A DNA stretch of 64,000 bases, taken from NCBI GenBank assembly GCA_030847615.1, contig JAUMIR010000001.1, positions 251,351,187 to 251,415,186 of the forward strand. Reading direction: 5' to 3'. Position 1 is the stretch's first letter. Every line of letters begins with the position of its first letter. Below, in pieces: positions 22,151 to 32,623 of this stretch. The notes below the pieces were generated by a model. It did no database searches, was not told where the DNA came from, and was given only the letters and a program-made list of their open reading frames with translations. This DNA is from Gambelia wislizenii. Its lineage: Eukaryota > Chordata > Lepidosauria > Squamata > Crotaphytidae. A program made the translations under genes and the position numbers.

Positions 22151-23109
22151 GGTGAGTGTGTAACACGTGTATTTACAATGCATAACTTAGGCCATGATCT
22201 TGCATTGTCAGACATAGCTACAATGATGTTGCTTTGTTGTTGTAGCTACTCCTGCTGATGTTACCTCCCCAAAACTTACTTTTTGAGTCAGGTAGCACCC
22301 CAACCCATTGGTCAAGGGGTCTCTCTAGCAGCTTCTCTCAATACCCCCAGTGATCAGGACAGCACTGCAGCCATCATTTCCCAGTGCCCCCACCCGCTGT
22401 GCCTTGGAAATTATTTGGTTGGTAAGCTGCCTAGCTTATAAGATAAGTTTTTGGGTTGTGTTTGAGCATTAACATCTGCAAACATAAATATCCCAAATTA
22501 TGAGATCGTAACTCTGGCTTTAAAAATCCTATAAATATTGAATGGAATGTCAGGTTTCTTTTTAAAGGTAAATCTAAATGGTGGCTCTGTAATAATATGG
22601 GGGCAGGAGTGGACCATATGTTACGCCATTCTCCAGTACTATTTTGCTACCCTTTTCACTCAGTGTGAACAAGCTGCTGGGTGATTCATGAAGCTCATTC
22701 ACTCCTGCTTTGTTTCTTTCATTCACATGATGGGCAAGCAAACCTGGCATGAATTGCTTAATGTGGTATCTGGCCCTAGAATTATGTTTATTGTACCCAA
22801 ACAAGCCAGATTTAACCTGGGAGCTGTTGTTGACTTACAAATCCTCACTTGTTTGGGCACAACAAACTACAACCACAGGTTTGCATGCACACAAAGTTGT
22901 CCTCACTTAGGTTGTTTAACCAGCTACATGAGTGAATTATCTCTGGCACCAGAAGCTGCTAATTCACATTGTGATTAAATTAGCCAGGATTTCTACCTCA
23001 AAGTGATGTGCTAACATGGCTATTGTTACATATAATGTATCTCTACAGATCAACTTTGGTGGCTAAGCAGTTGGCGTCATAAAATGGGGTTTGTTGTTGG
23101 CCTACAGAT
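22151..23109. other. Intron 1, nothing recognised
   Basis: Short frames of 76-96 codons (22574-22978) on both strands have no recognisable family. A G-run sits at about 22143-22152. Confidence 0.4.
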
Positions 23110-23602
23110 CCTAGAACCTAGATCCTCCTTTTCCTTTTCTGAAAACACTGAGGCAAAGAAGGTGTTGAGTAATTCTGCCTTTTCTCTGTCCCCTGTTAGC
23201 ATTTTGCCATCTTCTCCATGTAGTGGCCCTACCATTTCCTTCTTCTTCCTTTTGCTGCAGACATACCCCAAAAAAACCTTTTTATTGTTCTTAACCTCTC
23301 CAGCAAGCCTGAGCTCATTCTGCACTTTAGCTTTTCTGATTTTACTCCTACACGTGTTTGCTATCTGTTTGAATTCTTCTTTGGTGATTTCCCCCTTTTT
23401 CCATTTCCTATACATGTTCTGTTTAAAACTTAGCTCCACTGAAAGTTCTTTAGTCATCCATCCTGGTTTCTTGAGACACCTCCCATTTTTCTTTCTCATT
23501 GGTACTGTCTGAAATTGTGCCTTCAGTATCTCCCTTTTGAGAAAGTCCCATCCGTCTTGAGGTCTCTTCTCTTTTAGTATTCCTGACCATGGTATCACCA
23601 TG
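23110..23602 (-). mobile_element. CR1 fragment, ORF2 linker region
   Basis: The minus-strand frame contains [18 protein letters not shown], then [20 protein letters not shown] and [11 protein letters not shown]. This is the region between endonuclease and RT in CR1 ORF2. It matches about 17560-18030 of the long CR1 at 15954-19436. The frame is open across this fragment and runs into non-CR1 sequence upstream, so the 228-codon frame at 23077-23763 is part CR1 and part flank. It lacks both catalytic domains. Confidence 0.85.
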
Positions 23603-25711
23603 GTATTTCTATACCACTTTATAGTGCTGCAGGTTTTTTTTACTTCTTCCTGTATGAGAGAGGCTACCAATTTGTATGGGGAAAAGTAAAGCATTTCACT
23701 TGGGAACAAAGTTATAGTGAGAGAGGAGCAAATCTTCCCCTCTCTGACATTGCTTGGCCTCATACTTTAGGATGGGCCTGCCTTTCCTTTCTGAAGATAG
23801 CTCCAGAGTTGTGGAATAAGAGCAGATTTCACTCCACCCACACCAGGAGTCTGAATAGTAGAGTGCAACTCTTAGGTTTGATAAAGTAGCATGTGTTTCT
23901 TGCAGTGCTCAGTTTGGAGGGAACCAAAAAACAAAACAGGGTTAGGGTTTTAAAAAACCCAGTTCATATATCTCACCATTGTTCATCCACAGCAAGAGGT
24001 TCTTATCCTTCCTTCCTCTCTGCCCCACTTGACAAATCTTTTGCTTGACTGCAGTGTTTATTATTCTCATCAAGCTAAGAAAAATTATTGTAAATATACT
24101 GACAACCAACTGTCATCTTCATGTCGAAAGTAACTCAAAAAACTGTATATTTTAAGAAACTTGCATGTGTGGTAGTAAAACAGATGAATAACTTGATCAA
24201 GTTTTGCACTTCTGTACTCTTTAGTTAGAAGGTGAACAGAAGAATGATTGGACAAGACAGAAAACTGGGGGGCAAGGTTTGTCTGTGACTTTAGAACTAT
24301 TTCTGAAGAAGAGTTTTTAAAATGCATTTTTATCATTTATTTACAGTTTTAAATATTTTTATCTATTGTGCATTGCCTTGGCAGTCCTGGTAGACAGAGA
24401 AGCAATTAACAGGTGCCTAAAATAAAATAAAATAGGTTGGATACCAGTGAGTTACTTAGAAGATTGGACAGTACCAATAATATGTGTGCTGGCATTTTAC
24501 GGGAGCATGAGACTTCATGAAGAATTGGGAAGGGCCTATATGGCAGTGCTTCAGGTATAGTTCATTCTTTACTGCACTATTAGTGCCATCCAGACCAAAC
24601 CAGCCTGGAATGAACTTCCATCCAAGGTGGCCAGAGGGTTTCTGGAAGCTTTGAAATGTTCCTGGACTCCATTCTGATTCTAGGTACTTGACCCTCAATG
24701 TTGAAAGCTGCAGCTGTTGACAGAAGATCATTTGCTACTTCCCACATGTAGTTCTGCTCTCAAAGGCCACAGGGCAGGAAGCACAGGATTCCTGTCCCAC
24801 ATATATACTTCTTAGACAAAGGGAAGGCAGTAGGAGAAGAGGAAGAAGTAGAAGTACCTCTTCTTTCCCTTTTTGCCCCAGCTCAGCTTCTAGGCATCCT
24901 CTGAGGGCATTCTAACTGGCCAGGTAGACTCCAGCCCTTGATTGCTGCCTCTTAGCCGTCTCCTATTGCCACCTCCTCCTGCTGGCTTCCCAGCTGCTGC
25001 GTGGCCAGATGCTGAATGTGTCCGAGTTGCTTGGAAACACGGTTCTGGTGTATCCCTCAGAGATTTAGCTTCAGGTCACTCCTGCAGAATCACCTCAGTC
25101 AGTTTCCAGTTTGTGCCCCGAGAACTGTGTATCAGCCAAGGACCACCGTTTGCCAACTCTTTGTTACAAAATGCAAATAACTTTCCAAACTTCCCAAAAT
25201 ATCACATCTTGTGGTTAACTATTTTTTTAAAAATGGGACATGTGTCCCTTCCTTCCATGTATGGCATATGCAGGCAGGTAGTGAAGAAAGGCTCATCTAG
25301 GAGAGACACATGAAATGGGAGCAGATTGTGGAATGTTTCCATTGTCTAAGATGTTTTTTCCATCTTGACAAACTTGGCTGAAAGTATAGATGGGTTAGGC
25401 AGTGAACAGATGTAAAAGGCAAAAGACCTGGTTCAGTAAGCAAGGCTGGTTGGGGGTGGGGAGAGGGAGAGAATGTGGTCACTGTTTGAGGCATTCATCA
25501 ATTTGTGACTTTAATTGTAAATGTCTTATGAGCAATTGATTAGTAAATTTCCAATGAAAACACAGTTAACTATGTGTTATTTGTAAATAAAACTATTTGG
25601 GCCACAAAATACTAGTTTTACTATCCCTAAGCATGCATTTTGCTATCTAAAATCCACTTTTGTGTTCTTTTGCTTACTTGTAACAAAGGACATTTGAGTC
25701 TGATACCAATA
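23603..25711. other. Intron 1, mostly unrecognised
   Basis: An L2-like tail is possible at 24330-24434 (TTTATCATTTATTTACAG ... AAATAAAATAAAATAGG). The 123-codon frame at 24942-25313 has no recognisable similarity and no splice or start support. Confidence 0.35.
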
Positions 25712-25933
25712 CAATTGGCTCTCCATATCCACAGATTCTGCATCCATGGATTCAACCTGGAAAAACATTTTCCAAAAAAGCAAACCTTGATTTTGCCATT
25801 TTATATAATTATACACATTATATAATTTACAATGCCATTGTATATAATGGAACTTGAGCATCCATGGATTTTGGTATCCACGGGGGGTGGGCGGTCCTGG
25901 AACCAAACCCCATCAGATACCAAGGGCCCACTG
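25712..25933 (+). mobile_element. Tigger-like MITE
   Basis: Ends CAATTGGCTCTCCATATCC and GATACCAAGGGCCCACTG are flanked by TA. The core carries AAGCAAACCTTGATTTTGCC and 'GGGCGGTCCTGGAACCAAACCCC'. The orientation matches 20437-20667. Confidence 0.8.
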
Positions 25934-25935
25934 TA

Positions 25936-26664
25936 TGTCAAAAGCTATCATAAATGAGGAGGGAAATGCAACTTGAAGGATGATTTAAAGCAGAGCAGGT
26001 GGGTCCATGAGTAAAATGAAGGCTAAGCATCTCCTCTCTCCATTAGTGACCGTCTGCTCCATATTTCCCATGAAAATAGCTTTTCCTGAAAGAGAGAGGA
26101 ATAGGATAGTGTGTGTGCATGTGTTGGTTGTGCCTTTCCATGTTGTGCATGCTTAAACCCTTAGACTCAAGAGTGGCATTCAAAAAGGCTGTTGCTCGAG
26201 TAGTTCTGAAACTAGTATGTGGAATGGAGAACATTAGTGAGTACTTTCTCATGGGATTCACCAGAACATATTATCTTGGGAGGTGCTTAGTCTGTGAGAT
26301 AAACCTGTGCAAAATATATTCCACATATAACTTTTAAGGTTACCATTCCAGGTAATAATGGATCTGGGATGATCAAATGTATTCAGTTGTGGTCAATAAG
26401 CAGCGTATTTTCTCACATGATTTGATTAACAATTTTTCTCTCTGTGCTATTTTTCTTAGACAATCTGCTTCATCTTGACCCATCATCATTCCAGGATAGT
26501 AGTGTCTCTGAGGCTCTCTGAAAACAATTGACATGGTACAGAAGATTTAAAATTGGGTAATTGGTCCTCTTCATATAGGTTAGAACTAAAACTTCATATT
26601 TTCTTTTTTCTTTGCTTTTGAAACTTATCTTAATTTTCTTCTGTTATGTCTGCACTTCTTTCAG
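25936..26664 (+). other. End of intron 1 and its splice acceptor
   Basis: No repeat is recognised. A T-rich polypyrimidine tract (about 26590-26660) leads into the acceptor CTTTCAG ending at 26664, used by the first coding exon. Confidence 0.6.
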
Positions 26665-26693
26665 CTGATGTTCACAAGGAAAAGAGTCACGTG

Positions 26694-26911
26694 ATGTACG
26701 AAGGCAAACACATACACTTTTCTGAGATTGACAATAAGCCGCTGTGCTCGTACAGCCCCAAACTGTGCAAGCAAAGACGACTTAACGGCTACGCCTTCTG
26801 TATCAGGCACGTTCTGGAGGACAAGACTGCCCCCTTCAAGCAATGTGAATATGTGGCCAAGTACAACAGCCAACGCTGCACCAACCCCATCCCCAAATCT
26901 GAGGACCGTAG
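26694..26911 (+). CDS. INO80D: INO80D coding exon 1: N-terminus and most of zinc motif 1
   Basis: This encodes residues 1-72 plus two bases of codon 73. INO80D is a metazoan-specific subunit of the nuclear INO80 chromatin remodeller; its exact biochemical role is little known. The start is ATG at 26694 (MYEGKHIHFSEID), as I recall for human INO80D. An in-frame ATG at 26646 lies upstream of the acceptor (TTTCAG ending at 26664) and so is intronic. The exon begins at 26665, leaving 29 bases of 5' UTR. The exon holds C18, C25, C36 and H39, then C51 and C62. This is most of a C3H-C3H 'potential DNA-binding' zinc motif shared with KANSL2. The donor GTAAGT follows at 26912. The exon is nearly identical to what I recall of human, so it is under strong constraint. 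Confidence 0.95.
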
Positions 26912-27325
26912 GTAAGTCATGTTGGCACAATAAAAATCAAAACCTTATCTCTGTGGTGCCCCGTGTTAAGCAAAACTGTATCTGGTCAGTGTTTTAAATG
27001 GGAGACCACCTAAATTATCCCCATGTGTTGTGTTGTGAATTTCCAGAAGGAAATAGATGATATACATTTTTTAAAAAAATAAAGGAAGAGAATAAATGTT
27101 TATTCACATGGAAATGAAAAATAGTCTAACATCCACAAAGTCTTACTCTACGAAGGCATCAGGGCCCAAAGCTCTTGGCTGGGATAGCAAAACACAAGCC
27201 CTGGCAGGTTGTGCCAACATGATAAGCCTTCATTGTTGCACCCCTGCAAGTGGACTGTGTGTCTGCGGTCCAATTATCAGACTTAACTATGGAGTGCAGA
27301 GGTGGGAATTGTGCACGTGTTTATG

Positions 27326-27363
<38 letters not shown>
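27326..27363. repeat. (CA)n microsatellite with a CG-rich start
   Basis: A GCGCGCG run passes into about fifteen CA units. It lies in intron 2, and its length is likely to vary between individuals. Confidence 0.95.
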
Positions 27364-27367
<4 letters not shown>

Positions 27368-27415
27368 TCTTTTATTATTGGTCAGGCATACTTGACATTT
27401 AAGACAGGCTACTAT

Positions 27416-27575
27416 TGAAGCAATTTTAATTGGTTGAATGCATCTTTATTGCTCTGTTTCGGTTGTGTTTTTAATCTGTTTTTATATTTTAATTATATTC
27501 CTGTCTTTATGTTAATTATTATTGTTAGCTCCCTTGAGTGTCACTTTCAGTAGAAAATAGATAAGTAACAAACCA
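27416..27575 (+). repeat. L2-like LINE 3' tail remnant
   Basis: T-rich text with 'TTGCTCTGTTTCGG..TTTTAATCTG' ends in 'AGCTCCCTTGAGTGTC..AGTAGAAAATAGATAAGTAA'. This is the layout of the L2-like tails elsewhere in the window. The copy is diverged. Confidence 0.4.
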
Positions 27576-27599
27576 TGAAAAAAGAAGTACAGTTATTTT

Positions 27600-28156
27600 G
27601 GACTTTATCAGACCACCCTCCAGAAACGTTCTTTTGCCGGCATATTCTGAAATGTTTTTATTCAGCAAAAGAACCCCCTCTACTAAGCTTACCTCCAGCA
27701 GTGTCAGAAAGGCAATCCCAGCAGTAACGGAGCTCTGTTTACTTCTGGGTTCCAGATCTTGGTGATTCTCGCAAGAAGATGTAAGCGTTCTTCTTCAAAA
27801 ATTAAAGGAAGGCAAAGACATAAAACATACACACAAGTACAGAAATACACTTTAAAAGTCCCAAGTACACTGGTGGTGGGGGGTCATAAAAAGAGCATCC
27901 CCTGCCTGGCTGTTGCGATCTTACCCAAAAGTGTTCTCTCATTGATGCTGTATTCAGGTGAGCACAATGGCAGGAAGTTTCAAATGCCGGCAATGCCAGC
28001 AACAAATCACCACGGGAGATCAGACTTGCCCTGTCAATAAAAAGGAAAGGCTTTTGGACATGACATTATCGCAAAAGGATGACGTTATTTGATATGCACA
28101 TCCTTTCACGTTAATTAGGCATCATGATGCGGTATTGGCCTGGTCTGATAAAGTCC
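27600..28156. mobile_element. TIR DNA element of unknown class, ~557 bp
   Basis: GGACTTTATCAGACCA at 27600-27615 is the exact reverse complement of TGGTCTGATAAAGTCC at 28141-28156. The interior includes sub-terminal complementary text ('TTCTTTTGC' against 'GCAAAAGGA'). I could not recognise a clear target duplication or name a superfamily. There is no transposase; the 93-codon frame at 27759-28040 has no known domain. It lies in intron 2 of INO80D. Confidence 0.6.
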
Positions 28157-30075
28157 ATAGAAATTTTTTTAAAATAGAAGCTGAAATTCCTCAAAGTTCA
28201 CTTTTGCACAGAATTTTGTGTTTGCAAAACTGTGGAAGCTGGGAATAAGGAATTGTGATTGATTAGTGCATAATTGCCTCTATTCTTTCACTTTTTGATA
28301 CACTTTAAAATACACTTCTAGTGCCATTTCCATTGTTTGCCTCTGTCAAAGATAAGTTAGTTACTTTGCTAATTTCAGTGGCCTAATAGGTCTGATTTTA
28401 AGTGCTGAAATATACTGATAGAGTAAAAATGTGTTTAGATGATGTGAAATTTACGAAACTTTTTTAGAGATTCCTCTATTTTTCCTAAAATAGAAAATAC
28501 ATAATAAATCCTAGAAGGTATACCAGGTATAATAATTTATAAAATATATTGTTCTTGATATTGTAGCATTAATAAAAATAACCTCTGGCTTATAGAGAAG
28601 CGGTAACTTCATTATTAACAACTTGACCATGTTCCCACTGTATCAGTTGGCAGTAGAACTGTGACGTCTTTATAAAGTCAGTGGGTAGAACTGAATTAGC
28701 CTTCCCAGCTTGCCAGTAGATAAAGGTGAAACTGCCTTATCTCAGCTCTTGGCTGCCACAAAAGCTCAGTAGTGTCAGCCCTTAAAATGGGTACAAAGAA
28801 TCACTTCCCCACTGCCCTTTCCTACAAAGAAGTGCAGGTTTTTTGGTTCATCTTTGCTTCATGAGGCCTTTTCCAATATGCCAGGGCAGTGATGAGCAAG
28901 CTTGTGTTGAATATCCTGTTGAATGTCCTGTAACCTTCACCTGGTATCAGATAGGCTGGTTTCCTTCCATCCCAGCATCCTCTGGACTCCTCCCTTAGCT
29001 TGTTTATTGGTCCTGCTTCAAGAGCACAAGGCAGATTATAATATAGCTTAATCCCCCCCCCCAACAATTTTAAGCTGTAATTTCAGTGAGAGTGCTGTTT
29101 CTCCTGGGTACCTGGAGGAATCTGTAGATGACAGAAGATTTTATCATAGTATCACCAAACTTTATTTTTAATACCATACACATAAACATCTAATTGTATA
29201 GACCAGCCGGCCATACTGTTAACAAGGCTGTGTGTTCTGTGATTCTATGGAAGTACAGAAAAGTTGCTGATTTTGGTACAGGTTGTAGAATTCAGCTTCC
29301 CATGAGTCTTTCTATTCATGCAGATTAAATGACGAAGACTGAATAAATGTATCTCCATATATTCAGTTTGTATAATTTTGTATATACAATGTCTCAGAAT
29401 TTAGTTTTTCAGGTCAAAATATTGGGGATGAATTATTAGTGCAGACCAACAGTCTTGATGATAAACCAGCTAAAGAAACACTGTCAGTAAAATGCACAGT
29501 CATTTCCATGTTTGCCTGGCAGGACAGTTTGTCAATATTTGAAGGGAGCATCTTGCATACTACAGGATGGGTGAAATTTACTCCCACATAAATGTGCTCA
29601 GAACTTCAGTCTTGGCCACATCACTTTAAATCAAGCAGGACTTGATATCCGTTTGCCAGTTTCTTCTAAAAGAAGTTTAAGAAATGAAAGGCAATAATAT
29701 ATATATTTTAACTTTTCTATGCTTTATAAATACTGTTTTAATAAAATTATTTTAATTGTTTTTAAAAATGGTATTGTCAGGTTTTATTGATTCCTTTTCT
29801 GAGCTGCCTTGGGTCCCTCTCCAGGAGAAAGGCAGCATATAAAATAAATAAATCCTGAGCAAAATTCACCTACCTCCATCAGTGCTTGCTTTCCAATGGT
29901 CACAGAAAAACCTGGTTGGATATTTTTTTAAAACTACTTTTTTAATCACTGCTAATTTTGACTCCAAATTTATTTTATTTTCGTAAAGTTTCATTATGTT
30001 ACTATTGCACTGTATATCATTTCTGTTGATTGCCAATTTTGGTCAGTGGTCTTGCTTACATATATTTTTAGAAGT
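28157..30075. other. Intron 2, mostly unrecognised; an L2-like tail near its end
   Basis: The only piece I can place is about 29690-29852, which ends 'GAGCTGCCTTGGGTCCCTCTCC..GGCAGCATATAAAATAAATAAAT', an L2-like LINE tail on the + strand. No gene is seen in the remainder. Confidence 0.4.
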
Positions 30076-30240
30076 GTTGTTAACTGCCCTCAAGTCAACT
30101 TTAACGTATGGTGACCCTGTGAGTGAGAGAGCTTCAAGTCAGCCTATACTCAACAGGCCTGCTAAGGTCTTGCAGACTCAGGGATGTGGCTTCCTTGATT
30201 GATTTTATCACGGGGTTGCCATAAGTTGACAGGCTATTTT
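30076..30240 (+). repeat. SINE-like family A, longest copy
   Basis: 'GTTGTTAACTGCCCTCAAGTC', then 'ATGGTGACCCTGTGAGTGAGAG', then 'AAGGTCTTGCAGACTCAGGGATGTGGCTTCC' are shared with 1902-2010 and, reversed, with 19443-19560. It ends 'ATCACGGGGTTGCCATAAG', which resembles the tail half of the tRNA-SINE at 893-1062. The two families may therefore share a 3' module. Confidence 0.65.
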
Positions 30241-30783
30241 AACATTTTCAGGGTTAGACTTGTTTGCACCACACCAAAAATATCTTGTCGTATTTACTAT
30301 TTGGCTTAGTTATATTGAAAGAGATGGGGTAGAAACTTTGTTCTTTGCTGAATGTTTTCAATGGCTGGGACTATTAAATGAGATAAGTAGTTTTTTTGTG
30401 CTTTCACTAATTTTCAAGCATAAGATTGGGAATGATAGGGAGGTAAGCTTTCCACAGAAGTGTGTGAAACCTAACTTGGCTATTTTTGTTTAGGTAAAAC
30501 TTCTGTTGTTATTAAATATAATACCCCCCATGCAGCTTATAATTCTGCAACTGTTCTGATCTGTATGTTAAATTGGAACTATGTCATATTTCTGGCTGTA
30601 ATACAGCTCATGAAAAATGTTAACTGTAATTTGAATCAGTCTTAGTTTGATAAGTTTATAGTTGGGCATGAGATGTTTAAATTACCTTTGTTGAGCTTTC
30701 CCACAAATACTACTTTTCTCAGTTAAGCAATTGGCATAAGGGTTGGGTGGAAAATATAATTTTGCCGGTTTTGCTTTTGAAAG

Positions 30784-31562
30784 GTACTGCAACAGTCACC
30801 TACAGGTTCTTGGCTTTTTACCGAAAAAGGAGAGGAAGAAAAAGAATGATCCAATAGAGGAGGTAAAAGTTCGGCACCAGATGGATTCAATGGCCTTCAG
30901 CTTGACAGTCCCTCCACTGGCCTTGAAGATGCCCAATGGTCTGGATGGGATGTCCCTCTCTCCGCCAGGAGCCCGGCTTCCTCTCCACTACCTGGAAGCA
31001 GAATTGGAAGACCCCTTTGCTTTCAATGAAGAAGATGATGATCTCAAGAAAGGAGCTACAGTGAAGAAAAAGCTGCAGAGCAAATTAGCCCAAAACCGAC
31101 AGCGTCAGAGAGAAACAGAGATTTTGAAAGTTCGCCAAGAGCACTTTAGCCACCTTCCTGCACCTTTGCAGCAGCAGCCGCCTCAGCCGCCGCCACCTCA
31201 GCAGCAGCAGCAGCAGCAACAGCACTCCCATCTCTCATCTTTACCAACTTCTTTAAAGCCAGCAGGGCTATCGCAGGGCTTAGTCTGCAAGTCACCTCAA
31301 CCTCAGAACACCAGCCTACCAATGCAGGGAGTGGCACCCACCACACACACTATAGCACAAGCCAGGCAGTTGTCTAACAAAAGACCTCTGCCTCTCCTGC
31401 ACCCCACTAAGGCTCCTGCCCCAGACCCACCCAGGCCTGACAGGATCCTCATGAAAGCCACAGCCTTCTCTCCCCACTCATCGTGTATGAGCCGGCTACA
31501 GAGACTGGTGAAACTGTGCACTCAGAAACAGCAGCTGGATGCTGATCTGTTTCCCCATTTAG
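30784..31562 (+). CDS. INO80D: INO80D coding exon 2: end of zinc motif 1, Q/P-rich linker
   Basis: This encodes residues 73-332 plus one base of 333. C75 and H78 complete the first C3H-C3H motif. A basic patch follows (KKERKKKND, about 87-95), then the block KMPNGLDGMSLSPPGA and an acidic stretch ending EEDDD (about 150-160). Next is KLQSKLAQNRQRQRETEILKVRQ, probably helical. A Q/P-rich run lies at about 200-220. The exon closes with KATAFSPHSSCMSRLQRLV and LFPHL. The acceptor is TTGAAAG ending at 30783, rather purine-rich and so weak-looking. The donor is GTAAGT at 31563. The phase fits exon 1 (AG|G, giving R73). The Q/P run seems longer than in human from memory. The rest is closely conserved. 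Confidence 0.95.
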
Positions 31563-32409
31563 GTAAGTGAAGAACTCTCTCTGCTTTGTTGGGCTTTCTT
31601 CATTTACAAGAAATTGGTAACTGCAAGCAAATATAATCTGTATAATATAAAGAGCATGCTTTTTATGTGGAAGGGGAGTATACCCTTAGCTGAATCCTTC
31701 TAAAATTCAGCTTGGTACTAATCAAACATTTCATGTTTACATTGCCATTTTTCAAGGGAAGGATTGTTATTCTGAGTATCACCTTTAACCTTTGTCATTT
31801 GTACAAACCTCCAGAAGGTCCATTTTAATACTCTTTGGAATTTTGGGGTTTCATTCAAGAGTTATGGCATACGCATGTGATTATACAGTCCAAGGTGGCA
31901 GAAAATGCAGTGGCAAGAATAGAGAATAACTGGACAAATGTTTTCAGATGAAGTTGCTGCTAGCCAATAGGTGGACACCTAGCATGTGCAGTGCCACCTT
32001 GGCTGTATTTTCCTCTTCTTTGGCGGTACCCCTCCCTGGACTATCTTACTATATTTAGCTGTTCCGGCTTACATAGCAGTGGCCAGACATACGCTTATGG
32101 TGTGTTTCTCCACTTCATGCCATCAGTATCCATATGTCATACTGACTGGACAAATCAGTACTATTAAGCTCAACCACAGAAGTCCTCAATGTAGTGCAAA
32201 GGGGAAAAGCAGGGGCCTGAGACATTTTACTACTACTGCCCTGGCCAAGGAAGGAGAGAAGGAAAGGCAGGCAGGCAGAGCTCCATCTTGCCTTGGCCCA
32301 GAAGCAGAATGGCCCTCCCTCTATCCCAACTGCCATTGCCCTGGCCAAGGAGAGAGACAAGAGAATGCTAGACTTAATCCCTTCCCCTACTGCCATCCCC
32401 TTTCCTTTT
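31563..32409. other. Intron 3, 5' part; nothing firmly recognised
   Basis: The 172-codon frame at 31986-32504 shows no known domain and no splice support. It appears to be chance plus repeat-derived text. Confidence 0.4.
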
Positions 32410-32538
32410 GTATCATGTCTTCATTAGATTGTAAGCTTGAGGGCAGGGAACTGTTTTGTTGTTCCTTTTCTTGTAAAGAGCCATGTACATTAATGGCGCT
32501 ATAGAAATAAAAGATAACAACAACAACAACAACAATAA
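32410..32538 (+). repeat. LINE/SINE 3' tail with (AAC)n
   Basis: 'AGATTGTAAGCTTGAGGGCAGGG' then 'TAAAGAGCCATGTACATTAATGGCGCTATAGAAATAAA' is a conserved retroposon tail. It ends in AACAACAACAACAAC at about 32516-32536. Confidence 0.55.
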
Positions 32539-32623
32539 TATACTGATTGCAGTGAAGAAGATGATAATACCACCCCCCATTCTATATACAAAAGCCAACT
32601 GGCTGAGGGCTAAATCTCTCTTC

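Noticed and set aside
23077..23763. 228-codon minus-strand frame as a gene
   Set aside because: Most of it is the CR1 ORF2 linker (23110-23602), and the remainder is flank without support.
26646..26693. Upstream in-frame ATG that would add 16 residues to INO80D
   Set aside because: A splice acceptor (TTTCAG) ends at 26664, after this ATG, and the known protein begins at the ATG at 26694.
31986..32504. 172-codon plus-strand frame in intron 3
   Set aside because: It shows no family similarity or splice support, and its 3' part is a retroposon tail.
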